From CAYNHF01 sp964397045 (lineage in GTDB: Bacteria; Actinomycetota; Acidimicrobiia; Spongiisociales; UBA5794), in contig CAYNHF010000006.1 in the NCBI GenBank assembly GCA_964397045.1, positions 1 through 64,000 of the forward strand: a stretch of DNA of 64,000 nucleotides, read 5' to 3'. Shown here one piece after another: positions 52,644-60,652 of this stretch. How positions within the stretch are numbered: the first letter of the stretch is position 1; every line of letters starts with the position of its first letter. The position numbers and the translations under genes are program-made. The notes below the pieces were generated by a model. The model was not told the origin of the DNA, did not search any database, and saw only the letters and a program-made list of their open reading frames with translations.

Positions 52644-53262
52644 GGACACTTCCGGACGCGATCCTGCGATCGGGCTCATCGAACTGTCCTCGATTGCACG
52701 CGGTGTGACGGTGGCAGACGCGATGGTCAAGGCGTCCCCGGTGAGTTCGCTCTATGCGGGCACCGTGCATCCGGGCAAGTATCTCGTGCTCGTCAGCGGA
52801 GACACAGCGAGCGTCGAGGAGGCGATGAGCGTCGGGGTCGATCTGGCCGGATCCCGATCGGTAGGCACGATCTTCCTCCCCGACATCGATCCGGGCGTTG
52901 TGACCGCGCTCACTGAGCCGAAATCAGGCGCCGCACTGGGCAGTGAAGCGGTGGGCATCGTCGAGACCGAAAGCGTCGCTCCGTTGTTCGGCGCAGCGGA
53001 CGCAGGTGCGAAAGCGGCCCGTGTTGCGGTGGCAGGCGTTCGCCTCGCAGACGGACTCGGGGGCAAGGCATACGTTCTGTTCACCGGACCGGTGGCCGAG
53101 GTCGAGGCGGCGGTGGAGGCGGCAGTAGAAGGACCGAAGGCTTCCAACACGCTCGTCGAGTGGCAGATCATTCCGCTGATTGCCCTCGAGGTTGCTGAGA
53201 ATCTTGCGGCAGATCTGACGTTCACTCCGCGTCTCGCGGCGCGCCCTGCGGAGAGGGGCTGA
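52636..53262 (+). CDS. BMC-T shell protein, single-layer (PduT-like) type
   Basis: A 208-residue tandem BMC protein. The two domains begin AIGLIELSSIARGVTVADAM (about 11) and AVGIVETESVAPLFGAADAG (about 104). It has no cysteine, so the iron-sulfur pore site of PduT is absent. TTG start, overlapping the aldehyde dehydrogenase stop by 8 bp. Together with the stacked BMC-T it gives two trimer types in one shell. Confidence 0.9.
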   Translation: MSEDTSGRDPAIGLIELSSIARGVTVADAMVKASPVSSLYAGTVHPGKYLVLVSGDTASVEEAMSVGVDLAGSRSVGTIFLPDIDPGVVTALTEPKSGAALGSEAVGIVETESVAPLFGAADAGAKAARVAVAGVRLADGLGGKAYVLFTGPVAEVEAAVEAAVEGPKASNTLVEWQIIPLIALEVAENLAADLTFTPRLAARPAERG

Positions 53263-53266
53263 GCTC

Positions 53267-53545
53267 GTGCAGCTCGGGCGCGTTACCGGAACCGTCGTTG
53301 CCACCACCCAGGTCGAGGGGTTGCGTGGGGTCCGGTTTCTGGTGGTGCAGCCGCTCGACAAGCGGCTCGCTGCCGTGGGTGAGACCCTGGTGGCTGCAGA
53401 CGCCGTGTATATGGCAGGACCAGGCGAACTGGTCTACTTCGTTGCATCCCGCGAGGCGGCGGAGGCGCTGGAACCTCGTTTCGTACCGGTCGACCACGCC
53501 ATCGTCGGCATCGTCGACGAGATCGAACTGAGGGCAGACGCATGA
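53267..53545 (+). CDS. BMC-P pentameric vertex protein, copy 2
   Basis: A 92-residue EutN/CcmL-family protein (QLGRVTGTVVATTQVEGL at the start, HAIVGIVDEIEL at the end). The middle loop differs from copies 1 and 3: it has YMAGPGELVYFVASREAAEA in place of the GAGVGE..SSARQ motif. It may therefore cap vertices with a distinct neighbour or assembly. GTG start 4 bp after the BMC-T gene. Confidence 0.92.
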   Translation: MQLGRVTGTVVATTQVEGLRGVRFLVVQPLDKRLAAVGETLVAADAVYMAGPGELVYFVASREAAEALEPRFVPVDHAIVGIVDEIELRADA

Positions 53546-53832
53546 AGATCGCCCGGGTCGAGGGCACCGTGGTATCGACGATTCAACACGAGTTCTTCGA
53601 CCGGCAGCGGCTGCTGGTGTGTGACGTGATCGACCCGGGAGGGGAGCCGACCGGGGAGTATGCCATCGCGGTGGACGTGGTCGGTGCCGGCGTCGGCGAA
53701 ACGGTGCTGCTGCTCGACGAGGGCAGCTCGGCACGGCAGCTCTTCGACGTAGACACCGGGCCGATCCGGGCCGTTGTGGTCGGCATTGTCGACGAAGTCT
53801 CGAGCGAAGGTGGGGAACTGCAGATCGACTGA
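53542..53832 (+). CDS. BMC-P pentameric vertex protein, copy 3
   Basis: A 96-residue EutN/CcmL-family protein (KIARVEGTVVSTIQHEFFDR, VDVVGAGVGETVLLLDEGSS, VVVGIVDEVSSEG). It resembles copy 1 more than copy 2. The start overlaps copy 2 by 4 bp (ATGA). Last gene of the BMC operon; no clear terminator hairpin was seen in the 45 bp that follow. Confidence 0.94.
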   Translation: MKIARVEGTVVSTIQHEFFDRQRLLVCDVIDPGGEPTGEYAIAVDVVGAGVGETVLLLDEGSSARQLFDVDTGPIRAVVVGIVDEVSSEGGELQID

Positions 53833-53877
53833 CGAGAGCTACGCTGCGCCTCGTCGGTTGTGCATATCTCCAGGGCC

Positions 53878-54297
53878 ATGTTGAGACCTACTCCGCTTCG
53901 CAAAACCCGTCCGTCAGCGACGCTACGCCGCGTACTCGTGGCCCTGGTGATGTTCGGCGCACTCGCGGCTGCTTGTTCCGGTGCGCCGGCGCCCGAGGAC
54001 GCAGCAACATGTGAGGACCTGGTGAAGGTTGGCATCAGCTGGGTGGAGCGGACCGCAGCCGCGCTCGAGGGGCAGCCGCTCGAGGTGGTCACGGGAGATG
54101 CCGAGCCTCCTGAGGATATCGCCGAACTTCAATCGGTGGGTGCCGCGATCGACGTGCGGGCTGCAGATCTGGGATGCGCAACGGCCGAGCTGAATCGGGC
54201 GATCGCCACTGCCGTTGTCAACCTGGAATCGGACGATCCGGTGGTCTCGCTATTCCTCAGACTCGTCCAAGCCAACGCCGGCGGTGTATCTGAGTAG
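53878..54297 (+). CDS. Small putative lipoprotein
   Basis: A 139-residue protein with a basic n-region (RPTPLRKTRPSATLRR), a hydrophobic core and the lipobox ALAAAC (Cys about residue 33). The mature part has CEDLVKVGISWVERTAAALE and a second cysteine region (LGCATAELN), possibly a disulfide. Unknown function. A GTG at 53860 would add six residues. It follows the BMC operon by 45 bp on the same strand but does not look like a shell or enzyme gene. Confidence 0.65.
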   Translation: MLRPTPLRKTRPSATLRRVLVALVMFGALAAACSGAPAPEDAATCEDLVKVGISWVERTAAALEGQPLEVVTGDAEPPEDIAELQSVGAAIDVRAADLGCATAELNRAIATAVVNLESDDPVVSLFLRLVQANAGGVSE

Positions 54298-54315
54298 GTC
54301 CCGCCTCGCCCCGGC

Positions 54316-54990
54316 TCAGAGGCCGGCAGCAGCCTCCTTGTCGACCATCCATATGACCTCGCGAGCGCCAGCGGCGACCCTGGCCGCCGGGTAGTCTTCG
54401 TTGCCTGCGGCGATTTCGGCGAGGATCGGCGCCTTGGCTGAGCCGGTGACGACGAAAACCAAGGTGCGGGCGCTCCACAGAAGTTCGAAGGTAGCCGTCA
54501 GCCGCCAGGCATCCTGCTGGGGCACCCAGTTCGCCACGTAGCGCCGCCCGGTGGCTTGCAGCGCTTCAGTATGAGGGAAGAGCGAAGCGGTGTGGCCATC
54601 TTCGCCGAGGCCGAGCAACACCATGCCCGGACGTCCCTTCTTCCTGAACGCGAGCTGCAGTTTCTCTGTGTAGGCGTCTGCCGCTTCTGCCGGGTCGCCC
54701 AGGTGGTAATCGGGGGCGATGAGGGCGGCTCCAGTTCGGTCGACAAAGGTCTCGCGCGCCATGCGACTGTTGCTGTTCGGATCATCCGGCGGCACCCAGC
54801 GCTCGTCGGTGACCCACAGGGCCACGCGGTTCCAGTCGAGGTCGTAGCCGGGCAGCATCCGATAGGCGGTTCGGGGTGTGTTGCCTCCGGCGAGGCCTAC
54901 GGTGAGGGCCCCGTCGCTGATGTCGAATGCAATGAGAGTGGCTGTGGCGCGGGCAACTGTATCCGGGTCGGAGTTCACGCGAAGATCCAT
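54316..54990 (-). CDS. pgl: 6-phosphogluconolactonase
   Basis: Hydrolyses 6-phosphogluconolactone in the oxidative pentose phosphate pathway. The 224-residue length is normal. Motifs: VGLAGGNTPRTAYRML (about 32-47), VALWVTDERWVPPDDPNSN (about 56-74) and the signature LLGLGEDGHTASLFPHTEAL (about 128-147). The ATG at 54990 (MDLRVNSDPDTVARA) is chosen over the longer upstream frame. Zwf and Gnd are not in the window. Confidence 0.92.
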   Translation of the reverse strand: MDLRVNSDPDTVARATATLIAFDISDGALTVGLAGGNTPRTAYRMLPGYDLDWNRVALWVTDERWVPPDDPNSNSRMARETFVDRTGAALIAPDYHLGDPAEAADAYTEKLQLAFRKKGRPGMVLLGLGEDGHTASLFPHTEALQATGRRYVANWVPQQDAWRLTATFELLWSARTLVFVVTGSAKAPILAEIAAGNEDYPAARVAAGAREVIWMVDKEAAAGL

Positions 54991-55050
54991 AGTGCCGACG
55001 GTAGCCGTGGTCGTCCGGATCCCAGCATTGGAGTGCGTTAGGTTGAGCCC

Positions 55051-55716
55051 ATGGCGAAGATGCTCCAAGTCACCTGGGCCCGAGGAGAACGGGTCACCGC
55101 CTACCTCGCGGCAGCTTCCCAGCCCGAGCGGTCACCAGCGGTGCTAGTGGCATCGGGTGCGGGCGCGGGCCAGCAGCACCCGTTCATGGTGGCGGTACGC
55201 GACGGACTGGCAGCCGCCGGGTACCCGGCCATGACCTTCGACTACGCGTACGCCGAAGCAGGCCGCCGCAGTCCAGACCGGCAGGAGCGGCTCCTCGAGG
55301 TGCATGAAGCGGCGGCAGTTCGTCTGGCGGCGAGATACGGGAGCGTTGCGCTCGTCGGCAAGTCGATGGGCGGGCGAATCGCGTCGCATCTCGCTGCAGA
55401 CACCGGATGGCCGGCAGCCGGCCTCGTGTATCTCGGCTACCCGCTGGTGCCGATGGGCAAGGGCGAGCCCAGGCTCACGGCCCATCTGGAGGAGATCGAA
55501 GTGCCGCAGCTCTTCGTCGCTGGTACTCGCGATCGGCTCGGTCCACCCGACTTGATCCGTGAGATATCGCGGCGCTTGCCAGACTCCGCGGTGGCAGTGA
55601 TCGATGACGCCGATCATTCGCTACGAGTCCCGAAGCGAGTCGGCTTGTCAGGTGAAGAGGTGCTGGCCGGCGTTATCGGCTTGGTCGCGGCTTGGTTGCG
55701 GCGGTGCGGCCCCTGA
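55051..55716 (+). CDS. Alpha/beta hydrolase (KANL3/Tex30-like)
   Basis: A 221-residue serine hydrolase. The nucleophile elbow is LVGKSMGGRIASHLAA (Ser about 107), the oxyanion-side strand is VLVASGAGAGQQHPFM, the acid residue is in FVAGTRDRLGPP and the His in DADHSLRVPKR. This set matches the KANL3/Tex30-type bacterial hydrolases of unknown substrate. Divergent from pgl (60-bp gap); its stop directly abuts the end of the convergent Nudix gene. Confidence 0.85.
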   Translation: MAKMLQVTWARGERVTAYLAAASQPERSPAVLVASGAGAGQQHPFMVAVRDGLAAAGYPAMTFDYAYAEAGRRSPDRQERLLEVHEAAAVRLAARYGSVALVGKSMGGRIASHLAADTGWPAAGLVYLGYPLVPMGKGEPRLTAHLEEIEVPQLFVAGTRDRLGPPDLIREISRRLPDSAVAVIDDADHSLRVPKRVGLSGEEVLAGVIGLVAAWLRRCGP

Positions 55717-56616
55717 TCACGACGTGGGTTCGCGGTAGGTGGCGCTCGTGACCTCGCCCTTGTAGAGATCGATGGTCCAGATCGATCCCTTCTGCCACTT
55801 CCCGGCGCCGTTCAGTCTGACCCCTGCAGCGGAAAGCGACTCGATGTATGCCTGCACCACGTCGCCGTGGGAGCACAACACCCTGGCCTCACCTCTGAGA
55901 TCGGCCAATTCGAGTCGGAGCGATTTCGGCTTCGCTCCCTGGCTGAGGGCGGTGTCCGTGACGAGTTTCAATCCGACGGTGGCTGCGAGGTCTTCAACCG
56001 TCTCGATGCAGCTTCTTGCCGTGGCGCTGCGGACGCCGGTAACGGGCACTCGAGTCAGCCGGTCCGTGATGTCCCTTGCCTGACGCTTGCCTCGCTTGCT
56101 CAGGGGGCGGCGGGCCTCGTCCTTCTTCCATTTCTTTCGCGTGTCGGCATATGCGTGACGTACCAGGTAGGCGCGAGCCGCTTTCGGCCGGTGGAGCAGG
56201 GAGTCTGCCCAGGACAGGATTTCGCGGTCGCGGTTGTAGGTGAGGACGTGGCGGGCCTTGTTGACGGTGAGCCAGACAATCTTGTTCACCTCGCGATTGG
56301 GTACGAATGTGCCGCCCAACGAATCGAGCAACCAGTAGCGCACCACCTTGTGGTTGCGGCGCCGGGTGCTGTAGGCGATCGTGCCCAGCTGAGCAATGAC
56401 TTCAGCGTCCTTGCCTGTTTCTTCCTTGACCTCTCGCAGCGCGGCAGCTCGAAACGATTCCTTGCCGTCGAGCTTCCCTTTGGGCAGTGACCAATCGTTG
56501 TACCGCGGTCGATGGACGAGGAGAAACTCGCGCTTGCCTTTCCGGGTGCGGGTGACCACACCGCCCGCGGCCCAGATCGAAGACTTGGGTGGAAAGAGCT
56601 TCGCCACGTCAACCAA
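55717..56616 (-). CDS. Nudix hydrolase fused to histidine phosphatase (MutT1-like)
   Basis: A 299-residue two-domain enzyme. The N-terminal Nudix box is GKLDGKESFRAAALREVKEETG (key residues G45, E53 and the REVKEETG run), and the C-terminal histidine phosphatase domain begins YLVRHAYADTRKKW (about 150) with the second His in LCSHGDVVQAY. This fusion matches mycobacterial MutT1, which hydrolyses 8-oxo-dGTP and diadenosine polyphosphates to protect DNA from oxidised nucleotides. Confidence 0.9.
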   Translation of the reverse strand: MVDVAKLFPPKSSIWAAGGVVTRTRKGKREFLLVHRPRYNDWSLPKGKLDGKESFRAAALREVKEETGKDAEVIAQLGTIAYSTRRRNHKVVRYWLLDSLGGTFVPNREVNKIVWLTVNKARHVLTYNRDREILSWADSLLHRPKAARAYLVRHAYADTRKKWKKDEARRPLSKRGKRQARDITDRLTRVPVTGVRSATARSCIETVEDLAATVGLKLVTDTALSQGAKPKSLRLELADLRGEARVLCSHGDVVQAYIESLSAAGVRLNGAGKWQKGSIWTIDLYKGEVTSATYREPTS

Positions 56617-56771
56617 CCGGTGCCCGGGTTGCGGGGGAGTGAAGGTCGATGCGGCGGCTCGATTCCCGATCGAATTCGCTTGCGGGTAGCAGCTTTAGTC
56701 TCCGGTGTGCTTCTTCGTCATGGTAACGGCGGTCCCGATCATGCATGGTGGATTCCCCACCCTGCGAGCGT

Positions 56772-57221
56772 TCACGATCGCTCGCGTTCGAGGGCCTGCA
56801 CCTTGCCCAGGCGCCGTAGATATCGATCCTCAGGGATGAACTCGGCCCTAACGAAGGACGTAACCAGCTCGAAGGCGACGGCGGGGCCGATGACCCGGGC
56901 CGCCAGCGCCAGCATGTTGGCGTCGTCGTGCTCGACCGCCTGGTGGGCGGTATACGTGTCGTTCGCCTGGGCGCAGCGAATGCCGTTGAGCTTGTTGGCA
57001 GCAATCGCGGCACCTGCGCCGGAACCACAAATGATGATCCCGCGATCAGCCCTGCCGGCGACGACAGTCCGTCCTACCGCCGCGGCGAAGTCGGGGTAGT
57101 CCACGGACTCGGTGGAGTCCGTGCCCAGGTCGAGCACGCTGTGGCCGGCTGCCGCGAGCTGATCCCGCACCGCCTCTTTCAGTTCGAAGCCCGCGTGGTC
57201 GGCGCCGAGCGCGATCCGCAT
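56772..57221 (-). CDS. rpiB: Ribose-5-phosphate isomerase B (housekeeping copy)
   Basis: Interconverts ribose-5-phosphate and ribulose-5-phosphate. The 149-residue protein is of standard length without N-terminal extension. Conserved GADHAGFELKE (D8, H9), the catalytic Cys65 in IIICGSGAGAAIAANK and the phosphate-binding AVEHDDAN and C-terminal RYLRRLGK region are present. GGAGGG lies 4 bp before the ATG. It differs from the BMC paralogue at 48371-48994 in keeping the Cys. Confidence 0.94.
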   Translation of the reverse strand: MRIALGADHAGFELKEAVRDQLAAAGHSVLDLGTDSTESVDYPDFAAAVGRTVVAGRADRGIIICGSGAGAAIAANKLNGIRCAQANDTYTAHQAVEHDDANMLALAARVIGPAVAFELVTSFVRAEFIPEDRYLRRLGKVQALERERS

Positions 57222-57302
57222 GTGCCCTCCTCTGTAACAGGTCTGGGTGCAATCTACCCGGCTGCGGCTCCACAACTTCGCTCGCTGGGTAGCCTCGCCG
57301 GA

Positions 57303-57812
57303 ATGCGACTCATTCTGACTGGGATGGTGCTGGCGGTCATCGCGGCTGCGTGCGGGAGCGGAGCAACAGCTCCGCTGGTCGGCTCGGTCGACGTGGAGTG
57401 TGCGGACGAGTTCTGCGCCGCCTACCCGGCAGACTGGTCTGTCGTCGATGCTGGCGCCTCCTTTCTCAGCTTCAGTCATCCGGAGGCGCCGGAGGATGTC
57501 GTGGCCACGGTCGGCAAGGTCAACATGGAGAGCCTCGTCGAGGCCAACGGCGGCCGCTGGCCTGCGTCGCCTCAGCAGGTCGTCGAGACGTTCTGGAGTG
57601 CCATTGATGGAGGTGATGCCGAGCTGGGCAGGCTCGAGTTCCGCGAAGACGGGTCTATCGAGTCTTTTGGAGTCTTCCGGGCGGGAAGGATGTGGACGCT
57701 GCTGTTGCCGACGGATGCGGTCCGGGCGGTGGGTGTTGAGGTGAGGGCTCCCAACTCGAGCTGGGAGGATCACGCACGTGTCTTCCTCGAAGGAGTCCAG
57801 ATCCTGCCTTGA
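57303..57812 (+). CDS. Putative lipoprotein
   Basis: A 169-residue protein with a short lipoprotein signal (RLILTGMVLAVIAAACGSG, Cys17). The mature part includes CADEFCAAYPADWSVVDAG, similar to secreted proteins with a PsbP/LpqN-like fold, then alternating beta strands. No catalytic motif. Start at the ATG 57303; the longer upstream frame overlaps rpiB in antisense and is rejected. Confidence 0.65.
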   Translation: MRLILTGMVLAVIAAACGSGATAPLVGSVDVECADEFCAAYPADWSVVDAGASFLSFSHPEAPEDVVATVGKVNMESLVEANGGRWPASPQQVVETFWSAIDGGDAELGRLEFREDGSIESFGVFRAGRMWTLLLPTDAVRAVGVEVRAPNSSWEDHARVFLEGVQILP

Positions 57813-57873
57813 CTGTGGCGGTGGGCAGCAGCCCCCTTCCACGCGAATGGCGAGCCTTAGCCGGGCCGACTCA

Positions 57874-57879
57874 TACACT
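57874..57879 (+). promoter_or_regulatory. Possible -10 element upstream of murA
   Basis: TACACT followed by GG at 57874-57881; the same TACACTGG string precedes the NifU-domain gene at 60580. No convincing -35. Low confidence. Confidence 0.2.
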
Positions 57880-57930
57880 GGAGGCTCACCCCACACATGG
57901 ATCCTTGAAAGAGCTCCAAAGAGGTCGAGA

Positions 57931-59181
57931 ATGAATGAGATTCGAGTCACCGGAGGTCGGCCCCTGTCTGGGGAGATCGCGGTGTTGGGGGCGAAGAACG
58001 CGGTGCTCAAGCACATGGTTGCCGCTCTCCTCGCGCCGGGCGATCACGAGCTGCACAATGTTCCCGGGATTCTGGACGTCGACATCATGGGCCAGGTGAT
58101 CAACCACGTCGGCGCCACCTGCCGGCGCGAGGGCACGACGTTGCTGGTGTCCGTTCCCGAGCACCCGAATCCGGAAGCTCCGCTCGATCTGGTCCGGATG
58201 ATGCGGGCTTCGATTCTGATCCTCGGCGCACTGCTGGCGAGGACGGGCACCGCCAGGGTCGCGCTTCCCGGTGGCGACGACTTCGGCACCCGACCGATCG
58301 ACATGCATCTCGAAGGTCTGCGCGCCATGGGTGCCCACTTCGAGTTGAGCCACGGCGTGCTGCAAGCAAGTGCCCCTGACGGTCTCCACGGAACAGAGGT
58401 CTATCTCGAGTTTCCTTCGGTGGGAGCAACCGAGAACATCATGCTGGCCGCGGTGCTTGCCAACGGCACAACCTCGATCTCCAATGCGGCTCGGGAACCG
58501 GAACTTGCTGATCTCGCTCGCTATCTGAATCAGATGGGGGCCAAGGTGGATGGTGCCGGTACTTCTACCGTCGAGATCCACGGGGTGCCTGCGCTCGATC
58601 CGGCGAACCACAGGGTCGTGCCCGATCGGCTCGAGGCCGGCACCTACGCCCTCTCTGCGGCGGTGACCGGAGGTGAGGTGAGGGTGGTCGACTGCGTCCC
58701 CGATCACCTGCGAATGGAGCTTCGCAAGATGGAAGCCGCCGGGTGTGAAGTCGAGGCAGGGGCAGATTGGTTGCGGGTCCGTGGCCCGGAACGGGCCGAA
58801 CCGGTCGACTTCGCCACCCTCCCTTACCCGGGCTTTCATACGGACATGCACCCGCAGATGGTTGCGTTTCTGGCAACGGCGGGCGGGACGTCGATCACTA
58901 CCGAGAACGTGTATGCATCCCGATTCAGATACATCGGCGAGCTGAACCGGATGGGGGCGGACGTCCACTCGGACGGGCAGCACGTGGTGATTCGTGGGGT
59001 CGACCGGCTCAGCGGCTGCGAGGTAGACGGCTGTGACATCCGAGCCGGAGCGGCGATGGTGCTTGCCGGGCTTGGCGCGGAAGGTGAAACCGTCGTTACC
59101 GAAGCGCAGCACATCGACCGGGGATACGACGGCTTCGTGGCCAAGCTGGCATCGCTCGGAGCCGCAGTCGGGCGCTCATGA
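57931..59181 (+). CDS. murA: UDP-N-acetylglucosamine 1-carboxyvinyltransferase, Cys-to-Asp form
   Basis: First committed step of peptidoglycan synthesis: transfers enolpyruvate from PEP to UDP-GlcNAc. The 416-residue protein has Lys22 (LGAKNAVLK), RMMRASILILGALLAR and the active-site loop LPGGDDFGTRPIDMHLEGL. In E. coli MurA the loop reads GGCxIGxRPVD with Cys115; here position 116 is Asp. MurA enzymes with Asp there are naturally insensitive to fosfomycin (known for mycobacteria). The ATG at 57931 is chosen because the EPSP-synthase fold begins there. The stop overlaps the next ATG by 4 bp. Confidence 0.95.
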   Translation: MNEIRVTGGRPLSGEIAVLGAKNAVLKHMVAALLAPGDHELHNVPGILDVDIMGQVINHVGATCRREGTTLLVSVPEHPNPEAPLDLVRMMRASILILGALLARTGTARVALPGGDDFGTRPIDMHLEGLRAMGAHFELSHGVLQASAPDGLHGTEVYLEFPSVGATENIMLAAVLANGTTSISNAAREPELADLARYLNQMGAKVDGAGTSTVEIHGVPALDPANHRVVPDRLEAGTYALSAAVTGGEVRVVDCVPDHLRMELRKMEAAGCEVEAGADWLRVRGPERAEPVDFATLPYPGFHTDMHPQMVAFLATAGGTSITTENVYASRFRYIGELNRMGADVHSDGQHVVIRGVDRLSGCEVDGCDIRAGAAMVLAGLGAEGETVVTEAQHIDRGYDGFVAKLASLGAAVGRS

Positions 59182-60545
59182 GGAGAGCGGAGGTCGAAGG
59201 GCCCATCCTCCGGCAGAGCAGGGCCGTGCGGCTCGCCGTCCGGGTGCTGGTTGTAGCGCTGGTGCTGGTCGGGATCGGGGCTGTGCCGGCGGCGGCCTCG
59301 GAGGAAATCGAACGGGTGCGGCTGATTCCCGAAGATGGAGGGTCGGTGGTCATCGACGAGAGAATCTACGAAGGGCCCGTGGATGTCGAGTCGTACCAGA
59401 GCGGCCTGGGCGTCGTCGAAGTCATTCCCATGGACCAGTACCTCTTGGGGATTCGCGAAGTGCCGTTCGGATGGCCCGAGGAAGCACTGCGTACCCAGGT
59501 TGTGGCGGCTCGAACCTACGCCGCCTGGACGCTGGCCGGAGGCAGGTCCGAAACCGGGGCCAAATACGGCTACGACATCTGTGCCACCAGCAGGTGCCAG
59601 GTCTACAAGGGCACAGCGGATCTCGACACCGCGCTCGGGGCGCGCTGGAAGGCAGCAGTGCAGGACACGAGTGGTCAGATCCTGGTGGCGCGAGGGGCCC
59701 CGGCCCAGGCGTTGTACTCGTCGAGTTTCGGTTCGACGTCGCTCGGGAACCAATCGGTGTGGGGTGGCGACCCGGTTTCGTACCTGCAGCCGGTCAGCAG
59801 CCCGGAGGTCGGGATCGCACCCTTCGCCGAGTGGACCGTGGTGGTGCCGATCGATTCCTTCCTGGAGATGTTGCGCCGGGGCGGGTTCGATGTTGGCTCC
59901 CAACTCGAGGCCGTGCGAATGGACGACGGCGAAGGGCGCGACCCAGCCGAGTTGGTAGTGAACACTGCGGATGGGGTCACCCGGGTACCTGCGACGCGCG
60001 TGCGATCGACCTTTAACCGGTGGGGGCCGCGCCTCTATCCAAGTTCGTTCCCGGTCGTGACGCCCAAGGGCAACAGATACCCGCAGACGATTCTGTCCTA
60101 CGCGTTCGACGTGGAGATGCGGCCGGCGCCGCTGCTCTTCCGTCCGGGGTTCGTCCGCGTCGCAGATGTGCCTGTGGGCGGCAGCGTGGTCATCTCCGGA
60201 GAAGGGTGGGGTCACGGAGTGGGGCTGAGTCAATGGGGCGCCCGGATCATGGCCGATCAAGGCGCTGCGTACACCGAGATCCTGGGCCACTATTACGGCG
60301 GCCTGCAGCCGACGCAGGCGGGCGAGCTGATTCCAACAGTTGTGCGCGTCGGGCTTGTGGCCGGCAGGCCGGTCGTTGGGATCGAGATCGTTGGACCGGT
60401 GGCTCTCGAGGTCAACGGCATCCCGGCAGGATCGATGGCCTCAGGGACATGGTTGCTCCACGCCGATGGAGACGAGGTCTTGCGCGCCTCTCCGGTATCG
60501 GCTCGGGTGGTTTCGGAGCTCCTCCGGCGTCCCTGGCCACGGTGA
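59178..60545 (+). CDS. SpoIID/LytB-domain secreted protein
   Basis: A 455-residue exported protein with a signal peptide (about 15-40, VRVLVVALVLVGIGAVPAAA). The SpoIID domain shows GVVEVIPMDQYLLGIREVPFGWP-like features (DQYLLGIREVPFGWPEEALR), ARTYAAWTL and, near the C-terminus, GEGWGHGVGLSQWGARIMA (about 335-353). SpoIID proteins are lytic transglycosylases on denuded glycan strands; outside spore formers the domain occurs in cell-wall remodelling proteins. The 4-bp overlap with murA supports a wall role. Confidence 0.88.
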   Translation: MRRAEVEGPILRQSRAVRLAVRVLVVALVLVGIGAVPAAASEEIERVRLIPEDGGSVVIDERIYEGPVDVESYQSGLGVVEVIPMDQYLLGIREVPFGWPEEALRTQVVAARTYAAWTLAGGRSETGAKYGYDICATSRCQVYKGTADLDTALGARWKAAVQDTSGQILVARGAPAQALYSSSFGSTSLGNQSVWGGDPVSYLQPVSSPEVGIAPFAEWTVVVPIDSFLEMLRRGGFDVGSQLEAVRMDDGEGRDPAELVVNTADGVTRVPATRVRSTFNRWGPRLYPSSFPVVTPKGNRYPQTILSYAFDVEMRPAPLLFRPGFVRVADVPVGGSVVISGEGWGHGVGLSQWGARIMADQGAAYTEILGHYYGGLQPTQAGELIPTVVRVGLVAGRPVVGIEIVGPVALEVNGIPAGSMASGTWLLHADGDEVLRASPVSARVVSELLRRPWPR

Positions 60546-60579
60546 TGGTGCGGTTCGCATCGCAGCGTTGGAATTCTCC

Positions 60580-60585
60580 TACACT
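60580..60585 (+). promoter_or_regulatory. Possible -10 element of the NifU-domain gene
   Basis: TACACT 67 bp before the ATG in a short AT-richer gap after the SpoIID-like gene. No clear -35 hexamer at standard spacing. Confidence 0.25.
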
Positions 60586-60652
60586 GGTAGTGCAAAACCG
60601 GAATGCCCTTCGGTAGGACATCGTTGACGATCACGCACGAGGAAAGTGGCCC

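Noticed and set aside
54316..54990. pgl as part of the BMC pathway
   Set aside because: It is on the opposite strand, has no encapsulation extension and belongs to the oxidative pentose phosphate pathway; proximity to the BMC alone is not evidence.
58836..60290. 484-codon open frame antisense to murA and the SpoIID-like gene
   Set aside because: Spans two well-supported genes on the other strand and gives an Arg/His/Pro-rich product without motifs.
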